From Candidatus Poribacteria bacterium (lineage in GTDB: Bacteria; Poribacteria; WGA-4E; WGA-3G): a stretch of DNA of 64,000 bases. The DNA lies in contig JAJEJA010000013.1 of NCBI GenBank assembly GCA_022828145.1, positions 1 to 64,000 of the forward strand, written 5' to 3'. How positions within the stretch are numbered: the first letter of the stretch is position 1; the number at the start of each line of letters is the position of its first letter. The notes below the pieces were generated by a model. It did no database searches. It saw only the letters and a program-made list of their open reading frames with translations, and had not been told where the DNA came from. This document shows positions 1 to 11,772 of this stretch, one piece after another. The position numbers and the translations under genes are program-made.

Positions 1-34
1 CTTTGAGCATCATTCTGTTAGATTGTGCCTCTTT

Positions 35-61
35 GTAGCACATTCTGTTAGAATGTGCTAC
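35..61. repeat. Perfect 12-bp inverted repeat gtagcacattct-gtt-agaatgtgctac
   Basis: Read directly: the arms are exact reverse complements with a 3-nt loop. Confidence 0.9.
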
Positions 62-133
62 AGCATTATTGAGACTTATGCAAAAACTTTACACACCCCC
101 CAAAACATCCAACATTGACAATCACAAGTAGCC

Positions 134-2056
134 ATGCTAAAATACAAAAAACACCTTCATAGGAGACGACCATTGAGCTATCTACAGGCACGAATAAACA
201 CAACCCTTCTTATGATATCTCTTATCATCCTTACAACTATAACCGCCCACACACAAGAACAATCAAATCTACCCAAGCTCCCTGATGATGTCTTTGCACG
301 ACTCGGTAAGGGACACATCAACGACATGCTATATACAGTAGACGGTATGCGAATTGTGGTTGCAACATCTTTAGGGATTTGGATATATGACGCACAAAAC
401 TTTACTGAGATTTATCACCTGAAAATTAAACAGACACACGCACAATTTCTCGCAATTAGTCCAGATGGGAACACGCTTGCAAGTACGGGGACAAGTGGTG
501 TAATCCATCTCTGGGATGCGCACACTGGACAGCACATGCATGATTTCAACATTGAAAGCGATATCCATACTATTACATTCAGCCATGATGGAAAAACACT
601 GGCAACCCTGGGAACAGATTATGCTCTCCGTCTATGGGATACGAGCAATTGGCAAGAAAAGCATAAGATCGAAAACGTAATTGATTTAGAAAGAAGAACT
701 ATTTCTTCTTTCACAGTAAGTCAAAATAACCTCTTGGTCGCAACAGGTGTTAACGATGGTAGAGTCTATATAGTTGAACCAATTCACGGTTCAACAAAAG
801 AAATGTTTGGTAAACATGATAGTTATGTGAGAGATGTTATCTTCGGTCCAGAGGGGGATTTACTTGCAAGTGCAAGCAACAAAAGTATCCGTATTTGGGA
901 CACGGAAACGGGTGAACAGAAACAAGTGATTCAGGTTGCTAAATCCTATAAGAGGATTATCTTTAGTCCAGATGGAAACTTGTTGGCGAGTAGGGCAAAT
1001 GACGGAGAAATACACCTATATGATGTCAAGACGGGTAAACTGTTCCGAGTGCTTAAGGGACATAATGGAAGTCTTCATAAAATCGCGTTCAGTCCAGATT
1101 TGCGTACACTCACAAGTGCAGGGATCGATGGCACTATACGCATTTGGGATGTGTTTACTGGTAAACAGATACATGCATTTGAGAATCATTTCGGCAATTT
1201 CACCAGTTTAGCCGTAAGTCCAGATAGTAAAACAATCGTCTCACCAAATTATTATCAAACAGTCTGTCTATGGGATGTAGCAAATGCAAAAATTGAGAGA
1301 ATACTCCAGAGGGAAGATCGTTATTGGGTTTTCGAAATTGCATTCAACCCGACTGGGAATATTATCGCTCATGCAACTGCTGATAACTGTATAATCCTAT
1401 GGGATCGGGAGACCGGAAAACAGATCAGAAGGCTTGATGGTCATCAGGATCATGTCTTATCAGTTATGTTTAGTCCTGATGGGAAACTGCTTGTTAGTGG
1501 CAGTGAAGATAAAACCATCCGCATATGGGATACTGAAACATTCAAAGTGAAACAGGTGCTTGATGGACATACAGAGAAAGTCAACTGTGTGTCATTTAAT
1601 CCAGACGGCACAACTATCGCAAGCGCAAGCAAGGACAAGACAATTCGTCTCTGGGATGTAATCTCAGGTGAAATGATAAATACGCTTGTGGGTCATGAGA
1701 ATGAGGTCACAAGCATTGACTTCAGTCCGGATGGTGATAAAATCGCAAGTGTTGCTCTTACATCAAGAATCTATCTTTGGGATATTGGTTCAGGTCAAAT
1801 CGATAAGGTGATTCATGTAAGTGGAAGGAAAATTGCATCAGTCTTATTTCATCCGCAAGGGAAAGTCGTTGCTATTGGCTGTGAAACTGGGGACGTTGAA
1901 CTTATACAGGTAGAGTCTGAGGAGTCGCTCAAAAAATACTCAGGACATCGGAACTGGGTTGTTGAAATTGTGTTTGCAACTGATGGTGAAAAGCTTGTCA
2001 GTCGTTGTGATGATGGCATCCTGTATGTGTGGAATGTGGCAAATTTGGGCCATTGA
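134..2056 (+). CDS. WD40 repeat protein with N-terminal signal/TM segment
   Basis: 640 aa; many FSPDGxxLASxxxDxTIRIWDxxTG blades; hydrophobic N-terminus; N-terminal motif LPDDVFARLGKG...VVATSLGIWIYD. Confidence 0.93.
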   Translation: MLKYKKHLHRRRPLSYLQARINTTLLMISLIILTTITAHTQEQSNLPKLPDDVFARLGKGHINDMLYTVDGMRIVVATSLGIWIYDAQNFTEIYHLKIKQTHAQFLAISPDGNTLASTGTSGVIHLWDAHTGQHMHDFNIESDIHTITFSHDGKTLATLGTDYALRLWDTSNWQEKHKIENVIDLERRTISSFTVSQNNLLVATGVNDGRVYIVEPIHGSTKEMFGKHDSYVRDVIFGPEGDLLASASNKSIRIWDTETGEQKQVIQVAKSYKRIIFSPDGNLLASRANDGEIHLYDVKTGKLFRVLKGHNGSLHKIAFSPDLRTLTSAGIDGTIRIWDVFTGKQIHAFENHFGNFTSLAVSPDSKTIVSPNYYQTVCLWDVANAKIERILQREDRYWVFEIAFNPTGNIIAHATADNCIILWDRETGKQIRRLDGHQDHVLSVMFSPDGKLLVSGSEDKTIRIWDTETFKVKQVLDGHTEKVNCVSFNPDGTTIASASKDKTIRLWDVISGEMINTLVGHENEVTSIDFSPDGDKIASVALTSRIYLWDIGSGQIDKVIHVSGRKIASVLFHPQGKVVAIGCETGDVELIQVESEESLKKYSGHRNWVVEIVFATDGEKLVSRCDDGILYVWNVANLGH

Positions 2057-2148
2057 CCCTCAATACAACCCTATTGATCCTCAACATTTTTTTAAACCTT
2101 TCCAACATATATGCTACTCTATTATAAAACCAACACAGGGTAGTAGCA

Positions 2149-4818
2149 ATGTCAAAAGACGTTAAATCACTAAAAAACCTAACAGACGAAGAACTTATCC
2201 TCCTCGTCCAAAAAAGAGATCAGGAAGCGTTTGCTGAACTCATCAACCGATACACACCACGCGTGTGGCATGTGATCCACGCAAATTCACGACAACACCA
2301 AGACGCAGAAGAGATCCATACAGACTTATGGATGGCAGTCTGGAAAAATATCAGAAACCTTAGAAACATAGAGAGTTTCGGCGCGTGGCTACACCGAATT
2401 GCTTACAACGCTTGTAAACGCTATTACGTTGTAGGACGGCAATCGCGAAATGAAATTCCATACGAGTCCTCCGTGATAGTTGAACAGTTAGACGAACACG
2501 CAGCAGCACGACATAGAGAGTTTCAACTGATTGCAGACATCAAAGAAGCAGTGTATCACCTGCCACACAAGTTGCGTTCAATAGCAAGACTGTTCTACTT
2601 GGAATCGTGGCAGATCAACGAGATCGCATCCGAATTAGACATGCCGATAGGAACAGTTAAAACAAAATTACGAGAAACAAGAACACTACTACGAAAGGAA
2701 TTTGACCCCGCACCACTAACAGCACAAGTAAGAGGAGAAACAATGAAATCAGAATCTGTTCAGCCAAAGAGAATCGTAAAAAAAACAAAGAATACCGTAA
2801 AACCAGCAATCTTCAACGTTGATCCCAACGATCCAACCGGAGACAATTGGAGACTACCCGATGGAGTCTACGCAAAATTTGGTAAAGGTGAAGTCAAGTC
2901 AACTAAACTGTCACCAGTTGGGGGGAATTTTGCTGTCGGAACTACTTATGGATTGTGGTGGTATGATGTCAACACAATGCGACCAATCTCTTTATGGGAT
3001 AACCCGCAAGGTTGTGTCTTCAATATAGACTTCTCTCCTGATGGCAAGCTGGTCATACTCGTTACGCAACATGGAACGATCAATGTAATGGATGTCGCAA
3101 GCGGAGAATGTGTGTTAGCAATAGAGGAACAGAGTAGATATACAGGATTAGCCTGTTCGTCAACTGGAAAATGGTTTGCGACTGCTGATAACGAAGGACA
3201 CATCAGAGTCTTAGACCTGCACACAGGTAAACACATCACACAGATTGATCTTGGAAACAATAAGTATTTTTCCGATCTTACATTCACCCCAGATGGGGCA
3301 GGACTTGCGTCAATGGTTTGGAATCACAAAGAACGCTCAGATGAGAAAGTATGTCAGAATCCTGATGACGAACTACCACAAATCTATGTGTGGGAACCGG
3401 AAACGGGTAAACCACTTGTTAAGTTTTCAGGTGACACGTTTGCCATTTCACCTGACAGCCGTCTAATAGCTGGTAGCTCAACTGATGGTACATTGCGCGA
3501 TGATGAACTGCTTTATTCCGATATCGCTGTTTGGGATATTACGACCAGTGAACAGATAGCATATTTTACCGAACACGATGATGAGATTCGATCAATAGAG
3601 TTTTCTCCTTGTGGAAAATACATTGCATCAAGCGACGATATACTGTTGGTATGGGAAATCACCACAGGTTCTGTCCAGAGAGTTGTTCCCAATTTGGACG
3701 AAGCTTTCTATGCAAACAACGGGCAGCTATACGGTATCAGAGACATAACAAGACCCGATGGGTATGGGGTCGATGTATGGAATGTTGAGGCTAATGAAAG
3801 GGTGCTTGAAGTCCGATCAGGTGTTGGAAGGTATTGGTTTGCTATCGATTTAGCAAAAGCATACACAGACCAGCTTGAAGATGGCGTTAACGAGAGAAAG
3901 AACACCAAGACAGCAGATGAAATACCGTATTATGAGGTCGTCCGCGAACGTCATTTCTTTTTAAACAGGAATGCTCCGGTCTGGATAGACGACCACACAC
4001 TTGTGGCAGATTGTTGGGACGGTATCGTCCTGTTGGATGTTGATAATAGGTCTGTTAAAGAACATCATTTTTTTAATGATTATATTGCTGATTATGTTGT
4101 AATGCCTTCAGGAGAGATAATCGTTCTTCATTGTCATAATGATTATCGCACTAAGGTGTGGCGGCTTCGGACACACGAAAAACCTATCACTGAAATCCCT
4201 ATCCCTGATGACCTATTTGAAAGGAGCTGCGGTCCACGGTTCTCACCTAAGGGAGATCAGATTGCATGTGGATGTGAGACGGGTGACGTGTATCTATGGA
4301 ATATTGACGATCCCAAGAATCCATCAGTACTGAAGGGGCATAAGAGGGAAGTTCATTCGGTTACGTTTTCACCGGATGGACAAACACTCATTAGTAAAGA
4401 TCATGATAAGACTGTTCTTTTCTGGGATTTAGGGCCGTGTCAAGAAATAGACAGGTCGTCTGTAGGCATGTGTTTTTTCTTCTCTCCTTGCGGTGGTATG
4501 ATCGCTGCTTATTTAAAAACCGAAATCCGCATTCTAAATGCACACACGTTCACGACCGTGCAGACAATCCCGCTCCCTAAACCTAACTGTAATGGCGTTA
4601 CGTTTGCATTCACACATTGTGGTCAATACATTGCCGGAGCATTATGTTATCAGACTGAACAAGATATAGTGTGTATTTGGGAAGTTGAGACAGGTAAACA
4701 GGTCAAAGTATTGCATGGTCAATCCGACACAGTGGCATTTCTCGCCTTTTCTCCGAACGGTAAATTACTTTCTGGCAGCTGCATAGATGGGACCATAGTA
4801 TTGTGGGATGTGTCGTAA
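2149..4818 (+). CDS. ECF-type RNA polymerase sigma factor fused to a WD40 domain
   Basis: aa 1-190: sigma-70 region 2 (AFAELINRYTPRVWHVI...DAEEIHTDLWMAVWKNI) and region 4 (LPHKLRSIARLFYLESWQINEIASELDMPIGTVKTKL); the rest is WD40 blades. Confidence 0.93.
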   Translation: MSKDVKSLKNLTDEELILLVQKRDQEAFAELINRYTPRVWHVIHANSRQHQDAEEIHTDLWMAVWKNIRNLRNIESFGAWLHRIAYNACKRYYVVGRQSRNEIPYESSVIVEQLDEHAAARHREFQLIADIKEAVYHLPHKLRSIARLFYLESWQINEIASELDMPIGTVKTKLRETRTLLRKEFDPAPLTAQVRGETMKSESVQPKRIVKKTKNTVKPAIFNVDPNDPTGDNWRLPDGVYAKFGKGEVKSTKLSPVGGNFAVGTTYGLWWYDVNTMRPISLWDNPQGCVFNIDFSPDGKLVILVTQHGTINVMDVASGECVLAIEEQSRYTGLACSSTGKWFATADNEGHIRVLDLHTGKHITQIDLGNNKYFSDLTFTPDGAGLASMVWNHKERSDEKVCQNPDDELPQIYVWEPETGKPLVKFSGDTFAISPDSRLIAGSSTDGTLRDDELLYSDIAVWDITTSEQIAYFTEHDDEIRSIEFSPCGKYIASSDDILLVWEITTGSVQRVVPNLDEAFYANNGQLYGIRDITRPDGYGVDVWNVEANERVLEVRSGVGRYWFAIDLAKAYTDQLEDGVNERKNTKTADEIPYYEVVRERHFFLNRNAPVWIDDHTLVADCWDGIVLLDVDNRSVKEHHFFNDYIADYVVMPSGEIIVLHCHNDYRTKVWRLRTHEKPITEIPIPDDLFERSCGPRFSPKGDQIACGCETGDVYLWNIDDPKNPSVLKGHKREVHSVTFSPDGQTLISKDHDKTVLFWDLGPCQEIDRSSVGMCFFFSPCGGMIAAYLKTEIRILNAHTFTTVQTIPLPKPNCNGVTFAFTHCGQYIAGALCYQTEQDIVCIWEVETGKQVKVLHGQSDTVAFLAFSPNGKLLSGSCIDGTIVLWDVS

Positions 4819-4822
4819 GCAT

Positions 4823-4899
4823 CTATGTGCTACAAAGAAGCACAATCAAGGATGAATGTGATACAAAGAAACGTACAATCCAACAGAATGTGATACAGC
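4823..4899. repeat. Tandem ~32-bp units atgtg(c/a)tacaaaga..., inverted relative to the sequence at 1-61
   Basis: The reverse complement of 1-61 contains tgtgctacaaagaggcacaatctaacagaatg; this region has tgtgctacaaagaagcacaatc and acaatccaacagaatgtgatac. Confidence 0.75.
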
Positions 4900-4918
4900 C
4901 ATGTTCTTGGGAATCGCT

Positions 4919-5021
4919 GAATTGACGCCTATTGCCCGTAAAGTTATGGCAATTATAAGCGTCAATTCTGGGATTTCCTTTGCTCTTAATAGTAGTAGGC
5001 ACTCTCCGTGTGCCGTCTCTT
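4919..5021 (-). repeat. Dispersed structured intergenic repeat, copy 1
   Basis: Reverse complement agacggcacacggagagtgcctactactattaagagcaaaggaaatcccagaattgacgcttata matches 42758-42840; nested inverted repeat gaattgacgc/gcgtcaattc. Confidence 0.85.
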
Positions 5022-5066
5022 ATGAAAAAAGGTGACATAAACTTTACACACCCCTTGTAATTATTG

Positions 5067-5095
5067 TTGCAATTCGGTTTGCAATGTGATATACT
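5067..5095 (+). promoter_or_regulatory. Sigma70-type promoter TTGCAA-17-TATACT upstream of rpsA
   Basis: -35 at 5067-5072, -10 at 5090-5095, 17-bp spacer, ahead of the 5195 start. Confidence 0.6.
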
Positions 5096-5194
5096 ATTAA
5101 GTAACCGATTTGAAAGTGCCAGCAGCACTTCGCAACAAGGAGGAACTGGTGGACTTAACGCTGTCTTGCGTTTTGAGGAGACCCAGGTATCTTA

Positions 5195-7726
5195 ATGAAT
5201 AACGAACAAACCCACACAATCGCTTCCATAATTGATGTGGAAGAAGAGAAACAATCAGTTGAAAACGCAACTGAAGTTACACACGAAGAAGTAAACGAAA
5301 CGGAAACAGAGGCAGAAGTTGAAACAACTACTGATGATGCCGAAACAGAGTTATCGGAATCCGATGAAAACAACTCTGAACAAGTTGATTCTAACGATGA
5401 AGCAGGGGATATTGCAGAAAATGAAGAAGTAACCGAAAGCGATTCTTCTGAAAAATCCCAGCCTGCTAACGATACTGAGAGCGATACATCAGAAACAGAA
5501 CCTGATGAAAGTGAAACGACTCTGACCACTGAGACCACTTCTGCCGAAACCATGTCTGAAGAACACGAGCAACCTACCGAAGTTGAGAGTGATACATCAG
5601 AAACAGACCCCACTGTAACTACTCCCGCTGATGACGAAACTGAAGTATCTGCATCTGATACTGAAGAACTATCCACGACTGATGAACCTGCAAGTGAACC
5701 AGAAGAAGAGCAAGCTACCACAATGAGCCAGGAATCTCTTGAGGAAGCTTATGATAACTCAATGAAAGCCTTCACAGATGGCGAGATCGTTAAAGGCACT
5801 GTCGTTGATGTAAGTCGTGATGAAGTTATGATTGACATCGGCTTTAAATCTGAAGGGTACATTCCAGCTGCCGAGTTTGAATCTGGTGAAGATTCCATCC
5901 CTTTGGTACAAGTCGGCGACCAGATAGATGTCTATATTGTCCGTCGTGAAGATTCTGAAGGACAGATCAACCTATCTAAGAAAATTGCCGATCAAACATT
6001 AATTTGGGACGAAATTGGCAGCGCATTTGAAAGCGGAACCCCCGTCGAAGGGCATATCACAGAACGTATTAAGGGCGGTCTACGTGTTTCTGTCGGTTCT
6101 TTACCCGGTTTCTTGCCAGCATCACAAGTCGAAATGCGTCCAATTCAGAACCTTGACCAGTACATCGGTGAAACATTCCAGATGAAGGTCATCAGCATGA
6201 ACAGACGACGCAACAATATCGTCCTGTCTCGTCGAGCCTGGCTCGAAACTGAAATGGCTGAAAAGAAAGAGGAAGTGCTAAAAACCCTGGAAGTTGGTCA
6301 ACTCGTTAAAGGTGTTGTAAAAAACATTACCACTTTTGGCGCATTCGTCGATCTCGGCGGCGTTGATGGATTACTACATAAAACCGATATGGCATGGAAG
6401 CGAATTCATCACCCATCTGAAATTGTTGAACTGGGAGACGAAATTGAAGTCCAAGTTATTGCTATTGATATAGAAACCGAAAAAATATCATTAGGTCTGA
6501 AACAGAAGACATCTGACCCATGGGGAAACGTCGAAGAAAAATATCCCATCGGTTCAAGAGTCTCCGGCGCAGTCGTAAATATCGTCAATTACGGTGTCTT
6601 TGTTCAACTGGAAGAAGCAGTAGAAGGATTGATACACGTCTCTGAAATGGCTTGGACCAGACGCAACGTCGCACCTTCAAGAATAGTTAGTAAGGGTGAG
6701 GAAATTGAAGCAATTGTACTTGAGATCTCTAAAGAAGATAAACGAATATCTTTAGGAATCAAACAATTACAGCCAAACCCTTGGGAAATCTTGGAACAGA
6801 AATATCCTGTCGGTACAAAGATTACAGGACGCATACGAAACCTGACAAACTTCGGGGCTTTTGTTGAAATTGAAGAAGGGATTGATGGATTAATACATAC
6901 GTCAGACCTGTCCTGGACAGACCGAGGCTCCAACCCACAGGAGTTACTAAAGGAAGGTGAAGAAGTTGAGGTAGTCGTACTACAGATTGACGCCTCAGAA
7001 CGCCGCGTATCATTAGGACTCAAGCAAACACAACCTGACCCCTGGGATGAAGTTCCAGAGAAATATAAAGTCGGTTCGGTCGTACGAGGCAAAATCGTCA
7101 ACCTAACCAGTTTTGGCGCATTTACGAAACTCGAAGAAGGAATTGATGGACTGATACATATTTCTGAAATCGCCGACAGAAGAATTGAACGCCCTGAAGA
7201 AGTCGTTACAGTCGGGGATGAACTGGATGTTAAAGTCATAAATCTTGATGCCAAAAACCGACGTATCGGTTTAAGTCTAAAAGCAGCACAGGCTGACCAA
7301 GAACGTGCATCTACACCGCCAGAAGAACGACAAGAACGTCCGCGCAGACAACGTCCAGCACCAATACGCGAACCAAGACAACCCAAACCTATAGAGGAAG
7401 AAGAAACAATTATGGGGGCTCTCCTCAAGCAAGAAATGGGGAAAAATAACGTTGATAATCTACTCAATTCTCAGACTTCTGAGGAAACGCAAGAAGACAC
7501 TGAAACCGCTGAAGAGAACGCTCCCATAGAAGTCGCTGAGAATCTTGACAACGTGGACACCTCTGAAGATGCTGAAAACACAGATGCAACCGAAGATGTT
7601 GAGACCACAGATGCCTCTGAAGATGCTGAAAACACAGATGCAACCGAAGATGTTGAGAACACAGATGCCTCTGAGGATGTTGAGAACACAGATACAACCG
7701 AAAATGCTGAAGATTCTGTGAGTTAA
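5195..7726 (+). CDS. rpsA: 30S ribosomal protein S1 with acidic N- and C-terminal extensions
   Basis: Six S1 domains (e.g. GQLVKGVVKNITTFGAFVDLGGVDGLLHKTDMAW); ~180-aa Glu/Ser/Thr-rich N-terminal extension; Asp/Glu repeat tail. Confidence 0.93.
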   Translation: MNNEQTHTIASIIDVEEEKQSVENATEVTHEEVNETETEAEVETTTDDAETELSESDENNSEQVDSNDEAGDIAENEEVTESDSSEKSQPANDTESDTSETEPDESETTLTTETTSAETMSEEHEQPTEVESDTSETDPTVTTPADDETEVSASDTEELSTTDEPASEPEEEQATTMSQESLEEAYDNSMKAFTDGEIVKGTVVDVSRDEVMIDIGFKSEGYIPAAEFESGEDSIPLVQVGDQIDVYIVRREDSEGQINLSKKIADQTLIWDEIGSAFESGTPVEGHITERIKGGLRVSVGSLPGFLPASQVEMRPIQNLDQYIGETFQMKVISMNRRRNNIVLSRRAWLETEMAEKKEEVLKTLEVGQLVKGVVKNITTFGAFVDLGGVDGLLHKTDMAWKRIHHPSEIVELGDEIEVQVIAIDIETEKISLGLKQKTSDPWGNVEEKYPIGSRVSGAVVNIVNYGVFVQLEEAVEGLIHVSEMAWTRRNVAPSRIVSKGEEIEAIVLEISKEDKRISLGIKQLQPNPWEILEQKYPVGTKITGRIRNLTNFGAFVEIEEGIDGLIHTSDLSWTDRGSNPQELLKEGEEVEVVVLQIDASERRVSLGLKQTQPDPWDEVPEKYKVGSVVRGKIVNLTSFGAFTKLEEGIDGLIHISEIADRRIERPEEVVTVGDELDVKVINLDAKNRRIGLSLKAAQADQERASTPPEERQERPRRQRPAPIREPRQPKPIEEEETIMGALLKQEMGKNNVDNLLNSQTSEETQEDTETAEENAPIEVAENLDNVDTSEDAENTDATEDVETTDASEDAENTDATEDVENTDASEDVENTDTTENAEDSVS
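7556..7717 (+). repeat. 27-bp tandem repeat (about 6 units) encoding DA(S/T)ED(A/V)EN(T)T
   Basis: gatgcctctgaagatgctgaaaacaca / gatgcaaccgaagatgttgagaccaca alternate, giving a 54-bp higher-order unit. Confidence 0.9.
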
Positions 7727-7836
7727 GTGTTGGTTGAACATAAACCCTACCCTTTCTGCAGGCGGGGATGTCTAAATGGTATTCATACCGTTGATTGGGA
7801 AAATATGGAGCGCGTTATGCTGACAGGAGAACCTAA

Positions 7837-10235
<2,399 letters not shown>

Positions 10236-10255
10236 TAGACAGTCCAATTTAAACT

Positions 10256-10353
10256 TGTAGGTCGGGTAGAGCGAAGTGCCAATAGAATATTAACTGGCGA
10301 CATGTTAGACACAATCATTACGTGTCGGGTTTCGTGCCTCTACCCGACCTACA
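10256..10353. repeat. Palindromic intergenic repeat tgtaggtcgggtagag...ctctacccgacctaca, copy A
   Basis: Terminal inverted arms; the reverse complement aligns with 23850-23983. Confidence 0.9.
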
Positions 10354-10404
10354 CATTTAGTCTGGATCACCCAATAGGAATTACTTTGGTCACCATTAGA
10401 ACAG

Positions 10405-10635
10405 ATGAAAAAAACTGAAATCTGGGAAGGTATACTTCTACTCATTTCAGCAGTCTTGTTGTTGCCGATATGGTTAGCACGAACAGGAACAATTCAGTTT
10501 CCTCCACCAATTTTCAGACTCCTTGATTTCTTACTGTATCCACTTCTGATTATACTTGCCGTGATACTGGTGCGACGCCTACGTCGTATCGTCAAGGCAT
10601 TCCGAGAAAACAAAAACCGGCCCGGTACATTTTAG
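10405..10635 (+). CDS. Small membrane protein
   Basis: 76 aa with two hydrophobic segments (GILLLISAVLLLPIWLA, LLDFLLYPLLIILAVILV). Confidence 0.6.
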   Translation: MKKTEIWEGILLLISAVLLLPIWLARTGTIQFPPPIFRLLDFLLYPLLIILAVILVRRLRRIVKAFRENKNRPGTF

Positions 10636-10740
10636 TGGATAGTCAAGTCTAAACTTGTGGGTATAAGTAATAGTCGGGAATCGGAGTTCCCTCCTACAGA
10701 ACTGAGTATTGGTAGGAGCGATCTCCGAATCGCGACCTAC
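10633..10740. repeat. Composite repeat: 29-nt leader plus imperfect hairpin (tcgggaatcggagttccctcctac / gtaggagcgatctccgaatcgcga)
   Basis: The leader matches 10233-10261 at 23/29; the arms are imperfectly complementary. Confidence 0.75.
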
Positions 10741-10783
10741 AAAACTTTGTTAACAAAGCATTAGTCATACCGATGGAGAGAAA

Positions 10784-11689
10784 ATGGCGATAACAGTTGT
10801 TGGGACGGTCACATTAGATACCGTAGAAACACCGCAGAAACGGGTTGAAGATGTACTCGGAGGTTCAGGTGTTTATGCCGCAATCGCCGCAAGTTTTTTT
10901 GGACAACCTGTTCGTCTCGTGGGTATCGTAGGTGATGATTTTCCACAGGAATACATAGACATCCTGCAATCCAGCGGTATTGATCTTGAAGGATTGACAC
11001 AAGTTGAAAACGCTAAGTCCTTCCGATGGGGCGGTAGATATTCTGAAGATTTCAATGTACGTGATACACTCTTTACGGAGTTGAATGTCATTGCAGATTT
11101 CCATCCCGTCTTACCCGATGCATATAAGGATACGTCTTTCCTTTTCTTAGCAAATGATCCGCCGCAATTACAACTCAGCATCATTGAGCAAACATCAGAC
11201 CCGAAACTTGTTGTCTGTGATACGATGGACTTTTGGATCAACGAAGAACGAGAAGCATTAGAGAAAACAATAGAACGGGTTGACATCCTTATCCTAAACG
11301 ACAGCGAAGCACGATTGCTGACTGGAGAGTCAAATCTAATACAGGCAGCACGAGAAATTCTATGCTATGGACCAGAACGCGTCATCATCAAGAAGGGAGA
11401 GCACGGAGCAATAAGCATCACTGAATCATCTTACTTCAGCGCGCCAGCGTATCCGCTGAAAAAGGTAATAGACCCAACTGGTGCAGGAGATAGTTTCGCT
11501 GGTGGATTTATGGGATATCTTGCCTCTGTCAATGATGTATCAGACCGTTCTATACGCAAAGCCATGATATATGGAACAGTGATCGCTTCGTTTAATATTG
11601 AAGATTTCAGTGTCAACCGGCAGAGGACTGTGCATTTTAGGGGAATTGCAGTGCGGTATAGGGAGTTGCAGGAGGCTGTGCGGTTTTGA
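10784..11689 (+). CDS. PfkB-family carbohydrate kinase
   Basis: GGSGVYAAIAASFFG near the N-terminus; DPTGAGDSFAGGFMGYL anion-hole motif. Confidence 0.9.
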   Translation: MAITVVGTVTLDTVETPQKRVEDVLGGSGVYAAIAASFFGQPVRLVGIVGDDFPQEYIDILQSSGIDLEGLTQVENAKSFRWGGRYSEDFNVRDTLFTELNVIADFHPVLPDAYKDTSFLFLANDPPQLQLSIIEQTSDPKLVVCDTMDFWINEEREALEKTIERVDILILNDSEARLLTGESNLIQAAREILCYGPERVIIKKGEHGAISITESSYFSAPAYPLKKVIDPTGAGDSFAGGFMGYLASVNDVSDRSIRKAMIYGTVIASFNIEDFSVNRQRTVHFRGIAVRYRELQEAVRF

Positions 11690-11772
11690 TTCCAAGTGAA
11701 TAGTCTATCCTTAGATGTGAAGTCATACCGACAAACATCTCCTGCATTATAATCCTTAATCTTCATCATCCA

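Noticed and set aside
371-586. Antisense ORFs inside WD40 genes (371-586, 1450-1638, 16518-16967, 17148-17375, 19563-20216)
   Set aside because: They mirror the repetitive blades of the real coding strand (CxxLxSGLN-type translation) and have no RBS or family resemblance.
5155-5721. 188-aa Ser/Val-rich ORF on the minus strand
   Set aside because: Pure antisense of the acidic low-complexity N-terminus of S1.
6604-7741. Minus-strand ORFs 6604-7467, 7460-7741, 7464-7697, 7471-7689
   Set aside because: Antisense shadows of S1 domains and the 27-bp tandem repeat.
7727-7836. SAM riboswitch upstream of metK
   Set aside because: No recognisable SAM-I/II/III core; the region is instead an open reading frame continuing from rpsA.
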